Both the position numbers and the translations under genes were made by a program. 64,000 nucleotides of DNA from UBA5239 sp040391785 (GTDB lineage Bacteria; Verrucomicrobiota; Lentisphaeria; Victivallales; Victivallaceae): the NCBI GenBank assembly GCA_040391785.1, contig JBEBXH010000023.1, positions 1 to 64,000 of the forward strand, given 5' to 3'. The notes beneath the pieces were generated by a model. It did not search any database. It saw only the letters and a program-made list of their open reading frames with translations, and was not told where the DNA came from. This document shows, in pieces, positions 51,424-59,998 of this stretch. Positions within the stretch are counted from its first letter, which is position 1. Every line of letters starts with the position of its first letter.

Positions 51424-53901
51424 ATGCGTTTTCAATGCCCAATATGTCATAAACTGGTGGCGGTGGACGATAGCCAGCAGGGAAATCAGGTCCAGTGCGG
51501 CCACTGCAATGAGGCGGTATCTGTACCGCCGTCACGCTTCGCCACCGGAGCCGTAATCGCCGATTTCGTTATCATGAAGGAAATCGGACGGGGCGGCATG
51601 GGGGTGGTTTACCTGGCGCACCAGATTTCGCTGGATCGCCCGGCCGCATTGAAAATCCTGCAGGACAGCTACGCCAATAACGCCGAATTCGTGGTCAATT
51701 TCATCAAGGAAGCGCGTCTGGCGGCCAAGCTGAACCATCCGCATATCGTGCAGGCCTACGCGGTGGGCGAGGACGAAGGGGTATTTTATTTTGCCATGGA
51801 GTATATTGACGGCGAGACCATGAAATCGGTGCTGCGCCGCGAAAAAGTGATTCCGGTGGACCAGGCGGTGACGCTGATCCAGCAGGTGGCCGAAGCGCTC
51901 GACTGCGCGTGGAAAGAACAGAAGCTGGTGCACCGCGACATCAAGCCGGACAATATCATGCTGACCAAAAAGGGGCAGGCGAAGCTGGCGGACCTCGGGT
52001 TGTCGCAGGTGGCGGGCGAGCTTGACGACGAGGACAGCGACGAAGTCATGGGCACCCCGCAGTACATCAGTCCCGAGCAATTGACCGGGGCGCCGGTGGA
52101 CGTGCGCAGCGATATTTACAGCCTGGGGGCGACATTTTACCAGTTCGTCACCGGGCGTTTTCCTTATGAGGGGCGCAACGGCAACGAAATTGCCCGGAAG
52201 CACCTCGAAGCCGAGTTGGTGCCCCCGCAGCAGGTGAACACCAATGTACCGGAAGCGGTCGGGCAGATCATCTGCAAAATGATGAAGAAAAACGTCAATG
52301 AGCGTTATCAGGATGCCGAATCGCTGGTGGAGGACCTGCGGGTTCTGCGCCGGGGCAAGACCGGCGGCACGCTGCCGAAGGTATTTTCGACGCAGACCGG
52401 TTCGGTGCCGCGGCAGGTGATGCCGGGCGGCAGCACTACGTCGTCGGTGGACATGCCGAAGCTTACTCCCAGAAGCAATGATGCCCCCAAGATTACCCCG
52501 AAACCGGCCGGCGCCCGTCCCTCGATCAATTTAAAAACGCCGATCAGTATGAAGAAAAAAGAGCCCGAGCGGGCCCCCGTGCAGCCTCAAGCCGCCGTCG
52601 AAGAGACCGCTTCCGCTCCGCCTCCGGAACCGGAAACCAATTCGCCTACCGAGGGAATCAAGCCGATTTTCGACCAGGGCCAGAATGTCAATACCCAGAC
52701 CAACAATAATCTGGTGCTTGATCCGCAGGGGGTGGAGGATTTGAAGGATTTCCGGCCGCGTCGCAAAATCCGGCAGATCACACTGCTGGTTATCAGCCTG
52801 GTGCTGCTCATTGGCGCGGGCGCGATCACTTATATGTATTGGTTCCATGGGGACGGCATCCAGACTCCGGTCACTCCGCCCAAACCGCCGACACAGGATC
52901 CCGATACCCCGGTGGTCGACAGTTATGTGACCACGATCGATGAAATGTTGAAGAAGGCCGGCGGTACCCTCACCCCCGCCCAGGAAAATGAATTCCTCGC
53001 CAAAGTGGATGAATTTTTTGAGAAATATCCCGAAGCCAAAACCTCTGAGCAGCGGGAAAAGCTCGCCGCTCTCCTCAATATATATGTGAAACTGGACAAC
53101 AAAAACCGCGTGGAGCCCGCCCGCAAAAAGGCTTATGACAAGCATCAGGCCGAAGTGGCCCAGCGGAAAAAGACCCAGGCCGACCTGGCCGCCCAGGAAA
53201 AAGCGGTCAGAGAGGAACAGGAGCGGATCCGGAGGGAAAACGCGGCCAATCAGGAACGGCTCAGGAAGGAAGAAGCGGAGCGCAGGGCGCGCGACCAGAA
53301 ATACACCGCGGCAATCGGCGCGATCAAGACCCTGATTCCTTATCATTTTCACCGGCTGATGCTGGAAAATAAGTTCAAGGAAATGGAGGATCTGCAGAAG
53401 CAGATTGCCCAGGAAACCAACAATTTCGAGACATCCACCCCGGCTGTCCGGACGGCGATTACCGCCTTGAACACCTATGCGACGAACCTGATTGCCGAGC
53501 TGAAGAAGGCCCGCGAGTATTATAATCTGCTTTACAACAGCGGCACCGTGTTGCAGCGCATACAGGTGGAAACCAAGATCGACAACAATACCGTGCTGCT
53601 GCAGCTCCGCAGCATCCAGAACGGCGTCATCGAGATGGTGGACAACCTCTCCGGCAAGGTTTACAATTTGAAGATCGCCGAAATGCAGCCCGAGATGTAC
53701 GACCTGATCATCAACCGCATCGAGCGCCGCCAGCCGGATGTGAAAGACCTCAAATTCTACGTTGCGATTTATAACGGTAATTTTACCAACGCTCAACCGC
53801 CCGCCGGTTTCTGGAAAACCGAATTCAACGCCTACAAGACCAATTTTGAGCGGGAAAAGAGCAAAGGCTCCAAGGAACTGGTCCTGCCGAAGATCCAGTA
53901 G
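51424..53901 (+). CDS. Transmembrane Ser/Thr protein kinase with N-terminal zinc ribbon
   Basis: This 825-residue protein starts with a CxxC-CxxC zinc ribbon (CPIC at 5-8, CGHC at 25-28). A full kinase domain (about 47-310) follows with GRGGMGVVY, the VAIK-equivalent Lys 77, HRDIKPDN (170-177) and DLG in place of DFG, then SPEQL. A Pro-rich linker leads to one membrane segment (about 450-474). The C-terminal part holds a charged coiled coil (about 570-640). Catalytic residues are complete, unlike the kinase at 14826. It probably senses from outside and signals inward. Confidence 0.92.
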   Translation: MRFQCPICHKLVAVDDSQQGNQVQCGHCNEAVSVPPSRFATGAVIADFVIMKEIGRGGMGVVYLAHQISLDRPAALKILQDSYANNAEFVVNFIKEARLAAKLNHPHIVQAYAVGEDEGVFYFAMEYIDGETMKSVLRREKVIPVDQAVTLIQQVAEALDCAWKEQKLVHRDIKPDNIMLTKKGQAKLADLGLSQVAGELDDEDSDEVMGTPQYISPEQLTGAPVDVRSDIYSLGATFYQFVTGRFPYEGRNGNEIARKHLEAELVPPQQVNTNVPEAVGQIICKMMKKNVNERYQDAESLVEDLRVLRRGKTGGTLPKVFSTQTGSVPRQVMPGGSTTSSVDMPKLTPRSNDAPKITPKPAGARPSINLKTPISMKKKEPERAPVQPQAAVEETASAPPPEPETNSPTEGIKPIFDQGQNVNTQTNNNLVLDPQGVEDLKDFRPRRKIRQITLLVISLVLLIGAGAITYMYWFHGDGIQTPVTPPKPPTQDPDTPVVDSYVTTIDEMLKKAGGTLTPAQENEFLAKVDEFFEKYPEAKTSEQREKLAALLNIYVKLDNKNRVEPARKKAYDKHQAEVAQRKKTQADLAAQEKAVREEQERIRRENAANQERLRKEEAERRARDQKYTAAIGAIKTLIPYHFHRLMLENKFKEMEDLQKQIAQETNNFETSTPAVRTAITALNTYATNLIAELKKAREYYNLLYNSGTVLQRIQVETKIDNNTVLLQLRSIQNGVIEMVDNLSGKVYNLKIAEMQPEMYDLIINRIERRQPDVKDLKFYVAIYNGNFTNAQPPAGFWKTEFNAYKTNFEREKSKGSKELVLPKIQ

Positions 53902-53910
53902 GTACGTGTT

Positions 53911-54711
53911 ATGAAACTGATCCATTTTTCCGATCCCCATGCCGGCGGACCGGCTGAAGACTGGATGGCCTACCTGGACAAGCGCTGGGTCGGGGTTTTC
54001 AACTACCGCTACCGCCGCCGCTTCAAGCATGATTTGAGCTTACTGGAAAAAGCCGTGGCCTATACGCTGGCCAATCCCCCGGACGTGGTGGTGTGCACCG
54101 GCGACCTGACTTCCACCGGGCAGCCCGGCGAATTCAAGCAATCCCTCGACATCATGCGTCCGCTGGTCGAATCGGGGATTCCGCTCCTCTATGTGCCGGG
54201 GAACCACGACTGCTACGTCAAGCGCCGCAAATGTGTCGACGCGGTGAAGGATGCGGTGCATTTCCTGTGCGATTATGAACTTGCGGACTTGCCGCTGGTC
54301 CGGAATATCGGAGGGGTCGACTTCATTCTGGTTCACGAGAGCCGCCCGACCAATCTGATCTCTTCCTGCGGCTACCTGACGCGGGCGACCAGTAAATTCG
54401 TCGTCGATTACTGCAGCAAGTCGAAAACCTGCCCGCGAATCATCGTCGGCCATTATCCGTTGATCGAAGAGCAGCCGCTGTGGCGGATCCGGCACCGGCT
54501 TTGGGGCCAGAAAAAAGTAGTGAAATTACTGCACGACAAGGTGATCGATGTTTCGCTATGCGGCCATATCCATTGTCCTTTTGCCAAGGTGGGCGAGGAC
54601 GGGCGCGGCGAGTACAGCGCCGGGTCGGTCACCCGCAACGGCACCATGGCGGAGCTGGAATACCGGGTGGACCGGGATGTTTTCGAGCGCCGGCGGGTGG
54701 ACCTTCAATAA
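53911..54711 (+). CDS. Calcineurin-like metallophosphoesterase
   Basis: The 266-residue protein has the metal-binding series FSDPHAGG, VVCTGDLTSTG, VPGNHDCYV, IIVGHYPLI and CGHIHCPF. These define the metallophosphoesterase family. It may hydrolyse a phosphodiester or phosphoprotein; being 9 bp after a protein kinase gene, a link to signalling is possible but unproven. Confidence 0.9.
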   Translation: MKLIHFSDPHAGGPAEDWMAYLDKRWVGVFNYRYRRRFKHDLSLLEKAVAYTLANPPDVVVCTGDLTSTGQPGEFKQSLDIMRPLVESGIPLLYVPGNHDCYVKRRKCVDAVKDAVHFLCDYELADLPLVRNIGGVDFILVHESRPTNLISSCGYLTRATSKFVVDYCSKSKTCPRIIVGHYPLIEEQPLWRIRHRLWGQKKVVKLLHDKVIDVSLCGHIHCPFAKVGEDGRGEYSAGSVTRNGTMAELEYRVDRDVFERRRVDLQ

Positions 54712-54720
54712 GGAGGATTT

Positions 54721-56001
54721 ATGAGACTTTTCAGGAGAAGGCACTTATATCTGATCTCCGCGTTTGTGGGGCTGATCCTGGTCGGGACGATTTTCCTGAA
54801 AATGCCGTTCGTCACGCATCAGGATGGAATCGGCTGGGATGACGCGCTTTTCACCTCCACCGCCGCGGTTTGCGTGACCAATATGTGTAATTTGCCCACC
54901 GAGGGCTTCAATATTCCCGGTCAGCTGGTGGTGCTGGCGCTGATCCAGATCGGGGGGCTCGGCATGATGGTGATTGCGGCGACGATCGTGATTATCCTCG
55001 GCCAGGGGGTGTCGGAGGACAGCCACATGGCACTGGGCAGCAGCCGGCATCTCTCGCCGCGCGAGCTGGAAAACCTGATCCGGACCATTGTCATCTACAC
55101 GCTGTCGATCGAAGGGATCGGAGTGGTGCTGCTGACGGCGGTTTTCAAGCTCGATCAAGGGATGGATATCCGCAATGCGGCGTATAACGGGCTGTTTCAT
55201 GCGGTCTCGGCGTTCTGCAACGCCGGTTTCACGCCGCTGCCCGGGAACCTGATCAGAGCGGGCGCCCTGCTCAAAGTGGTGGTGTCGTTTCTGATCATCG
55301 CGGGCGGGCTCGGCTTTTATGTGATTTTCGACCTTGCCGGCTGGTTCCGGAAGCGAACCAATCTGCAGATCAACAGCAAAATCGTGCTGATTGCCTCCGT
55401 GGTGCTGATTGTCGGCGGCACGCTGATGATCCGGCTCCTGGAATGGCCGATTCCATGGCTGGATGCGTATTTCATGGCGGTGTCGGCGCGCAGCGCGGGA
55501 TTTTATACGGTAGTGCCGCTGGATATGCACGCGAGCACGCTGATCGTGCTGGCCTGTTTGATGCTGGTGGGCTGCTCACCGAATTCCACCGGGGGCGGCA
55601 TCCGCACCACCGGGATCGCCATGATCTTCCTGGCGGTGTACAACGCGTTCAAGGGCAACACCAAACTGCTGCTTTTCAAGCGCCAGATCCCGATGCGTTT
55701 CGCGCTGCGGGCCTTCGCGGTGACGCTGGCATTTCTGCTGATTTCGGCGCTGACGGCGCTGACCATCTCCACCATTTACGGCCAGTCGCTGAAGGATATC
55801 GGTTTTGAGACCGTTTCCGCGATTACTAACTGCGGATTGCCGCTCGACTACAACGAAAGCGAACACCTGCCGGTCCGGATCATGATGAGCATCTGCATGT
55901 TCCTCGGGCGCATGGGGCCGTTGACGATATTTCTGTTTTTTTTGCACGAAAGGCACAACAGTCATTTGTCTTATCCGCAGGAACGGATTATTTTAGGTTA
56001 A
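54721..56001 (+). CDS. TrkH/KtrB-type potassium channel subunit with unusual first filter
   Basis: The 426-residue membrane protein has the four M1-P-M2 repeats of TrkH/KtrB. Filter positions 2-4 keep the Gly: FCNAGFTP, ARSAGFYTV and TNCGLPLD. The first reads AVCVTNMCN, with Asn 54 where AVCVTGL is normal. Ktr/Trk channels take up K+ (some Na+) and need the Gly for K+ selectivity, so ion choice may differ. AAGGAGG precedes the ATG. The regulatory subunit gene follows 19 bp downstream. Confidence 0.92.
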   Translation: MRLFRRRHLYLISAFVGLILVGTIFLKMPFVTHQDGIGWDDALFTSTAAVCVTNMCNLPTEGFNIPGQLVVLALIQIGGLGMMVIAATIVIILGQGVSEDSHMALGSSRHLSPRELENLIRTIVIYTLSIEGIGVVLLTAVFKLDQGMDIRNAAYNGLFHAVSAFCNAGFTPLPGNLIRAGALLKVVVSFLIIAGGLGFYVIFDLAGWFRKRTNLQINSKIVLIASVVLIVGGTLMIRLLEWPIPWLDAYFMAVSARSAGFYTVVPLDMHASTLIVLACLMLVGCSPNSTGGGIRTTGIAMIFLAVYNAFKGNTKLLLFKRQIPMRFALRAFAVTLAFLLISALTALTISTIYGQSLKDIGFETVSAITNCGLPLDYNESEHLPVRIMMSICMFLGRMGPLTIFLFFLHERHNSHLSYPQERIILG

Positions 56002-56020
56002 GTCCAAGGAGAATGTATTT

Positions 56021-56671
56021 ATGAAAGGAAGTTATGCCATCATGGGGCTGGGCATTTTCGGTACGAAACTGGCGACCGACCTCAGCAGCAACGGCCACTA
56101 TGTGGTGGCGGTCGATATCGATCCGGTGGCCATCGCCGAGATCAAAGACAAGGTTTCGACGGCGATCATCGCCGACGTCAGCAATGCCGATACCATTAAA
56201 GAGCTCGACGTCAGCAAATTCGACACGATCGTGCTGAGCATGAGCAGCCACTTCGAAAACCAGATCATCGCACTGACGCTGCTCAAGCAGGAGGGCGCGG
56301 TGAACGTGATCGCCAAGGCGCAGTCGCCGCTGCAGAAGCGTATTCTGCTGCGGCTGGGCGCGGGCGAAGTGATCCTGGCGGACTTCGACGTGGCCGAGCG
56401 CTACGCCAAGCGCCTCTCGATGAGCAGCATTACCGACATGCTCGACTTCAAGGGCGGCACCATTGCCGACGTGACGGTGCCGGAGAGCATGGCCGGGCAC
56501 TCCATCCGCGAGCTCGACCTCCGCAACCGGTTCAACGTGACGATCCTGCTGCTCAACAAGCCCGGCGAAGAGAACCGCACCGTGTGGAATCCGGATGTGA
56601 TCCTCGAAAAAGGCGACAAGCTGACCATTTTCGGACAGGAAAAAGATATTGTCAAGGCATTTCAGGGGTAA
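56021..56671 (+). CDS. TrkA/KtrA-type potassium uptake regulatory subunit
   Basis: This 216-residue RCK protein has a Rossmann N-domain (YAIMGLGIFGTKLATDLSSN, VVAVDIDPVAIAEI). A TrkA-C domain ends the protein (about 135-216, PESMAGHSIRELDL, ILEKGDKLTIFG). It binds nucleotides and gates the TrkH/KtrB partner encoded just upstream. Confidence 0.94.
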   Translation: MKGSYAIMGLGIFGTKLATDLSSNGHYVVAVDIDPVAIAEIKDKVSTAIIADVSNADTIKELDVSKFDTIVLSMSSHFENQIIALTLLKQEGAVNVIAKAQSPLQKRILLRLGAGEVILADFDVAERYAKRLSMSSITDMLDFKGGTIADVTVPESMAGHSIRELDLRNRFNVTILLLNKPGEENRTVWNPDVILEKGDKLTIFGQEKDIVKAFQG

Positions 56672-56677
56672 TTGACT

Positions 56678-57133
56678 ATGGGAGAGCCATTCAACCTGGT
56701 ACTGGTGCACCCGGAAATCCCGCAGAACACCGGCGGAATCGGGCGCTTGTGTGTGTCGACGGATTCGCGGCTGCACCTGATCCGCCCGCTCGGATTCTCG
56801 CTGGACGACCGCTATGTCAAGCGCGCCGGCATGGACTACTGGCCGCACGTCGAGTTGACCATCTACGAGAACTGGAAGGATTTCCTGCAGCGGAACCCGG
56901 GAGCCGAGCTCTATTTTTTCAGCACCAAAGCGACGAAAACCATTTGGGAATGCGAATACAAACCCGGCGCGTTTCTGGTGTTCGGCAGCGAGGGCTCGGG
57001 GCTGCCGCCGTATTTCCACACGGAATATGCGGATCGGATGTACACGATTCCGATGCCCGGCAAATTCTTCCGCAGTTTGAACCTCGCCAACTCCGCCGCC
57101 GTGGCGCTCTACGAGGGCCTCCGCCGTCAGTGA
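56678..57133 (+). CDS. trmL: tRNA (cytidine(34)-2'-O)-methyltransferase
   Basis: A SPOUT methyltransferase of about 151 residues with NLVLVHPEIPQNTGGIGRLC, LIRPLGFSLDD, FLVFGSEGSGLP and IPMPGKFFRSLNLANSAAVALYE (seen in part). It methylates the ribose of wobble nucleotide 34 in certain leucine tRNAs. ATG 56678 is taken; a TTG two codons upstream is possible. It ends 7 bp inside the convergent GntR gene. Confidence 0.93.
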   Translation: MGEPFNLVLVHPEIPQNTGGIGRLCVSTDSRLHLIRPLGFSLDDRYVKRAGMDYWPHVELTIYENWKDFLQRNPGAELYFFSTKATKTIWECEYKPGAFLVFGSEGSGLPPYFHTEYADRMYTIPMPGKFFRSLNLANSAAVALYEGLRRQ

Positions 57134-57828
57134 CCGGCGGGCCCGATGTTTTGGCGCGAACGGGTGAGGTGAGAGATGATGGTTTTTTCGGCGGAATCCG
57201 CGTCGCCGGCTTCGATTTCATCGATCAACCGTGAATGATAAGCCACTGCGTCGTCGGCAGTTCCGACATTATGCAGCGCTGTGATGATAAGTTCCCGCAG
57301 GACGGATGAAATCGCCTCGATCATAAGCGGCAGAAGCATATTCCCGGAAGCCCGCGCGATGGCGGTATGGAAACTGATATCCAGATCGGCGCGCTCCGGC
57401 CCGCCGTCCTTGCAATCCGCGATTTTCTGGCTGATTTCGCGGAGAATGCGGATATCTTCCCCGGTCCGGTGGGCCGCCGCCAGGCGGATCGCTTCGCGCT
57501 CGAGCGCCATCCGGACGGAAAACACGTCATCCGCCTTGATCCCGTGAATCTGGGCCAGCCGGTTGACCGAATCCCGGAGCAGTGCGGCATCCGGCACCGT
57601 GATCCGGGCACTGGAGCCGCATTTCTGGGTGACCAGGCCGCGCCCGCGCAGCAGGAGCAACGCCTCGCGGATCACCGGGCGGCTGACGCCGAATTGCCGC
57701 GCCAGATCGGTTTCCGAACCGAGTTTTTCGGAAATACCGCCTTCCTTGCCGTAGAGGCTTTCCTCAATACGGTTGGCGATCCGCTCCGGCAGTCCGGCCC
57801 GTTCCAGATTGAAATCGATCTCTGTCAT
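57127..57828 (-). CDS. GntR-family regulator, FCD (FadR-like) subgroup
   Basis: The 233-residue protein has a winged HTH (ETDLARQFGVSRPVIREALL, about 39-58) and an all-helical FCD domain (about 75-225). Metal-binding type residues are seen in RADLDISFHTAIARASGN and AYHSRLIDEIEAGD. Such regulators sense small organic acids. It is divergent from an aldolase gene, and two palindromes of the FCD type lie between them. Confidence 0.93.
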   Translation of the reverse strand: MTEIDFNLERAGLPERIANRIEESLYGKEGGISEKLGSETDLARQFGVSRPVIREALLLLRGRGLVTQKCGSSARITVPDAALLRDSVNRLAQIHGIKADDVFSVRMALEREAIRLAAAHRTGEDIRILREISQKIADCKDGGPERADLDISFHTAIARASGNMLLPLMIEAISSVLRELIITALHNVGTADDAVAYHSRLIDEIEAGDADSAEKTIISHLTRSRQNIGPAGH

Positions 57829-57847
57829 AGTGTTTCCGGGTTATAAA

Positions 57848-57941
57848 ATTGTAAAACAATATGATAATATGCCTTTTTTTCGGCAAAAATCAAGACGGTC
57901 TCTTGACAAATATTTTTATCGCTGTATAATTGTAATACAAT
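57848..57941. promoter_or_regulatory. Two FCD-GntR operators between regulator and aldolase genes
   Basis: ATTGTAAAACAAT (57848-57860) and ATTGTAATACAAT (57929-57941) both fit the TTGT-N3-ACAA pattern typical of FCD-GntR proteins; the second is a perfect palindrome and overlaps the -10 box of the aldolase promoter. Binding would repress the aldolase operon and probably the regulator itself. Confidence 0.8.
57903..57930 (+). promoter_or_regulatory. Consensus sigma-70 promoter of the aldolase operon
   Basis: TTGACA (57903-57908) and TATAAT (57925-57930) are exact consensus boxes with a 16-base spacer. The GntR operator begins in the -10 box. The leader from here to the ATG at 58077 is about 140 nt. 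Confidence 0.85.
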
Positions 57942-57964
57942 CTTACAATATAAAATGATTTTGA

Positions 57965-58058
57965 TAGGACAAATGGGACATATAGGACGCATAGGAAACA
58001 ACCTATGAGCTTGAAAGCGATTTCCCATATGTCTCATGGGTCTCATTCGTCCCATTAA
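57965..58058. repeat. Inverted arrays of 9-base repeats in the aldolase leader
   Basis: Four period-9 units of the form AT(A/G)GGACNN lie at 57965-58000. Four complementary units of the form TC(C/T)CATNNG lie at 58023-58058. The two arrays could pair as a long imperfect hairpin in the 5' leader. Confidence 0.75.
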
Positions 58059-58076
58059 TTTATTCAGGAGAAATTT

Positions 58077-58883
58077 ATGACATTGCACGGAGCCGGAGCC
58101 CGGCTGAAGAAGAAAGTCGCGAACTGCGAAAACATCACCGGTACGCATATTGCCCTGAACGATCCGGTAATCAGCGAAATTCTGGGACACATCGGTTTTG
58201 ACTTCATCTGGATGGACACGGAACACACCGCGCTGGATTATCAGGAGTTGCAGCGGCACATCAGCTGCGCTCAGGCGGGCGGGACGGCAGCCCTGGTGCG
58301 CGTTCATGAAAATGACCGCAACCACGTCAAGCGGGTGCTCGAGATGGGGCCGGACGGGGTGATTTTCCCGATGATCAATACGGCGGAGGCGGCCGAAGCG
58401 GCTATGCACTCCTGTCTTTATCCGCCGCACGGCAACCGTGGATTCGGGCCGCTCCGCGCGGTGAGATACGGAATTGACGACGTGGACCGGTATATTGACG
58501 ACTTTCACCGGACATTCTGCCGGTTTATTCAGATCGAGAGCGAAACCGCGATCCGGAACCTGCCCGAAATCGTCAAAAATCCGTGGATTGACGGATTCAT
58601 TTTCGGCCCCTGCGACCTTTCGGGGTCGATCGAGCGGCTCAATCAGGTTTTCTGCGCGGAAAATATAACCCTGATCAAAGAGGCCATCGCTATCCTGCAG
58701 GAAAACCGGAAGTGCATCGGGATTTCGACGGGATCATCGGACCCGGAAACGCTACGGTTCTGGTGTGATCTCGGCATCAATATGGTCTCGGCGGGGGTGG
58801 ACTACGGTTATATTGTGACGGGGGCTCAGACGGTTCTGTCGTCACTTAATTTGAACTTAAATAAAGGAGTGACGGGCGAGTGA
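58077..58883 (+). CDS. HpcH/HpaI-family class II aldolase
   Basis: This 268-residue protein has FDFIWMDTEHTALDYQELQR at the start, PHGNRGFGPLRA, and the metal-binding Glu in FIQIESETAIRNL. The second ligand Asp is in IFGPCDLSGSI. The family cleaves 2-keto-3-deoxy sugar acids or related 4-hydroxy-2-oxo acids to pyruvate and an aldehyde. The exact substrate is open. A GntR-FCD regulator controls the promoter, and a sialidase-fold gene follows with a GTGA overlap. Confidence 0.9.
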   Translation: MTLHGAGARLKKKVANCENITGTHIALNDPVISEILGHIGFDFIWMDTEHTALDYQELQRHISCAQAGGTAALVRVHENDRNHVKRVLEMGPDGVIFPMINTAEAAEAAMHSCLYPPHGNRGFGPLRAVRYGIDDVDRYIDDFHRTFCRFIQIESETAIRNLPEIVKNPWIDGFIFGPCDLSGSIERLNQVFCAENITLIKEAIAILQENRKCIGISTGSSDPETLRFWCDLGINMVSAGVDYGYIVTGAQTVLSSLNLNLNKGVTGE

Positions 58884-59998
58884 CGGAAGAAGAACGGCTG
58901 ATCAGAATGGATTTTCCGGAGATTCTGGTGCCACCGGTAATGCAGCATCCGGTAGGTTCAGAGTTCGACCCGGCGGCGAATGATTTTGTCATGATGAGCG
59001 GTGGAGCGGCCCTGACGCCGGGCGGCAATATCTGGATCATGTGGGCCGGGGGCGGGGACAATACCGACGGTTATCTGCTCTTTGCCCGCAGCTTTGACGG
59101 CGGACAGACATGGGGACGGCCGGAATTCATGATCCGCGAAGGGATTTCCGCCCACGGTTTGCGGAAACTGACGCTGGAGGGAAACATCTGGACGGCGCCT
59201 GACGGCACACTGCACCTGTTTTTCAATTACCGGCTGGGGCAGTTCGACGGCCGTGCCGGCACCTGGCACGCCGTCTGCCGGAATCCGGACGCGGAGCATC
59301 CAGTTTGGAGCACGCCCGTCCGCCAGTTCGAGGGATGCCAGCTGAACAAACCGGTCGTTCTGGATGATGGCTCCTGGCTGATCGGTGTTTCGTTGTGGAA
59401 CTCGGATTACTGGCGGGAGCATTCATTTCCGCGCATGGCAAATGTCTACCGGAGCATTGACGGCGGTACCAGCTGGGTGTGGCAGGGCGGCTACATCGCG
59501 CCGGAGCGGGAATGCGACGAACAGCAGCTTCTCGCGGCGGGCGGCGGATCCCTGATCATGTTCGTCCGCAACCAGACGGGGATTATCCAGACGGAATCGT
59601 CGGACCTCGGCAGGACATGGTCGGAAGGGTTCCGGCCGTTTGTATCGCCGTGCTCTCGGATTTTCGTCCGGAGACTGAAATCGGGCAATGTCCTGCTGGT
59701 CCGGCACGATTCAACGGAACGGGCCCGCCTGACCGCGTACCTCTCAGCGGATAATTGCCGGAGCTGGTCCGGGGGGCTCCTTCTGGATGAACGGACAAAT
59801 GTCAGCTATCCGGATGGTTTCGAGTTCGAAGACGGCCGGATATTCATCGTCTACGACCACAAACGGGTCGACGGCGCGTTGTTCGCCGCCGTTTTCCGCG
59901 AGGACGAGATCCAGGCCGGCAAGCTGCTGCACAGCGATTCCTGCCTGAAAAAAATCATCTACCGGACCCAGAATTATAGCAGTATTACTTCCGGGTAG
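58880..59998 (+). CDS. Sialidase-fold (BNR/Asp-box) protein, cytoplasmic
   Basis: The 372-residue beta-propeller has Asp-box type repeats: SFDGGQTW, SIDGGTSW, SSDLGRTW and SADNCRSW. No signal peptide is seen. It begins with GTG overlapping the aldolase stop (GTGA), with AGGAG about 10 bases before. The fold occurs in exo-sialidases and other glycan enzymes, but many members are uncharacterised and I cannot confirm the full sialidase catalytic set. Coupling to an aldolase suggests one sugar-acid pathway. The end overlaps the convergent gene by 14 bp. Confidence 0.78.
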   Translation: MTEEERLIRMDFPEILVPPVMQHPVGSEFDPAANDFVMMSGGAALTPGGNIWIMWAGGGDNTDGYLLFARSFDGGQTWGRPEFMIREGISAHGLRKLTLEGNIWTAPDGTLHLFFNYRLGQFDGRAGTWHAVCRNPDAEHPVWSTPVRQFEGCQLNKPVVLDDGSWLIGVSLWNSDYWREHSFPRMANVYRSIDGGTSWVWQGGYIAPERECDEQQLLAAGGGSLIMFVRNQTGIIQTESSDLGRTWSEGFRPFVSPCSRIFVRRLKSGNVLLVRHDSTERARLTAYLSADNCRSWSGGLLLDERTNVSYPDGFEFEDGRIFIVYDHKRVDGALFAAVFREDEIQAGKLLHSDSCLKKIIYRTQNYSSITSG

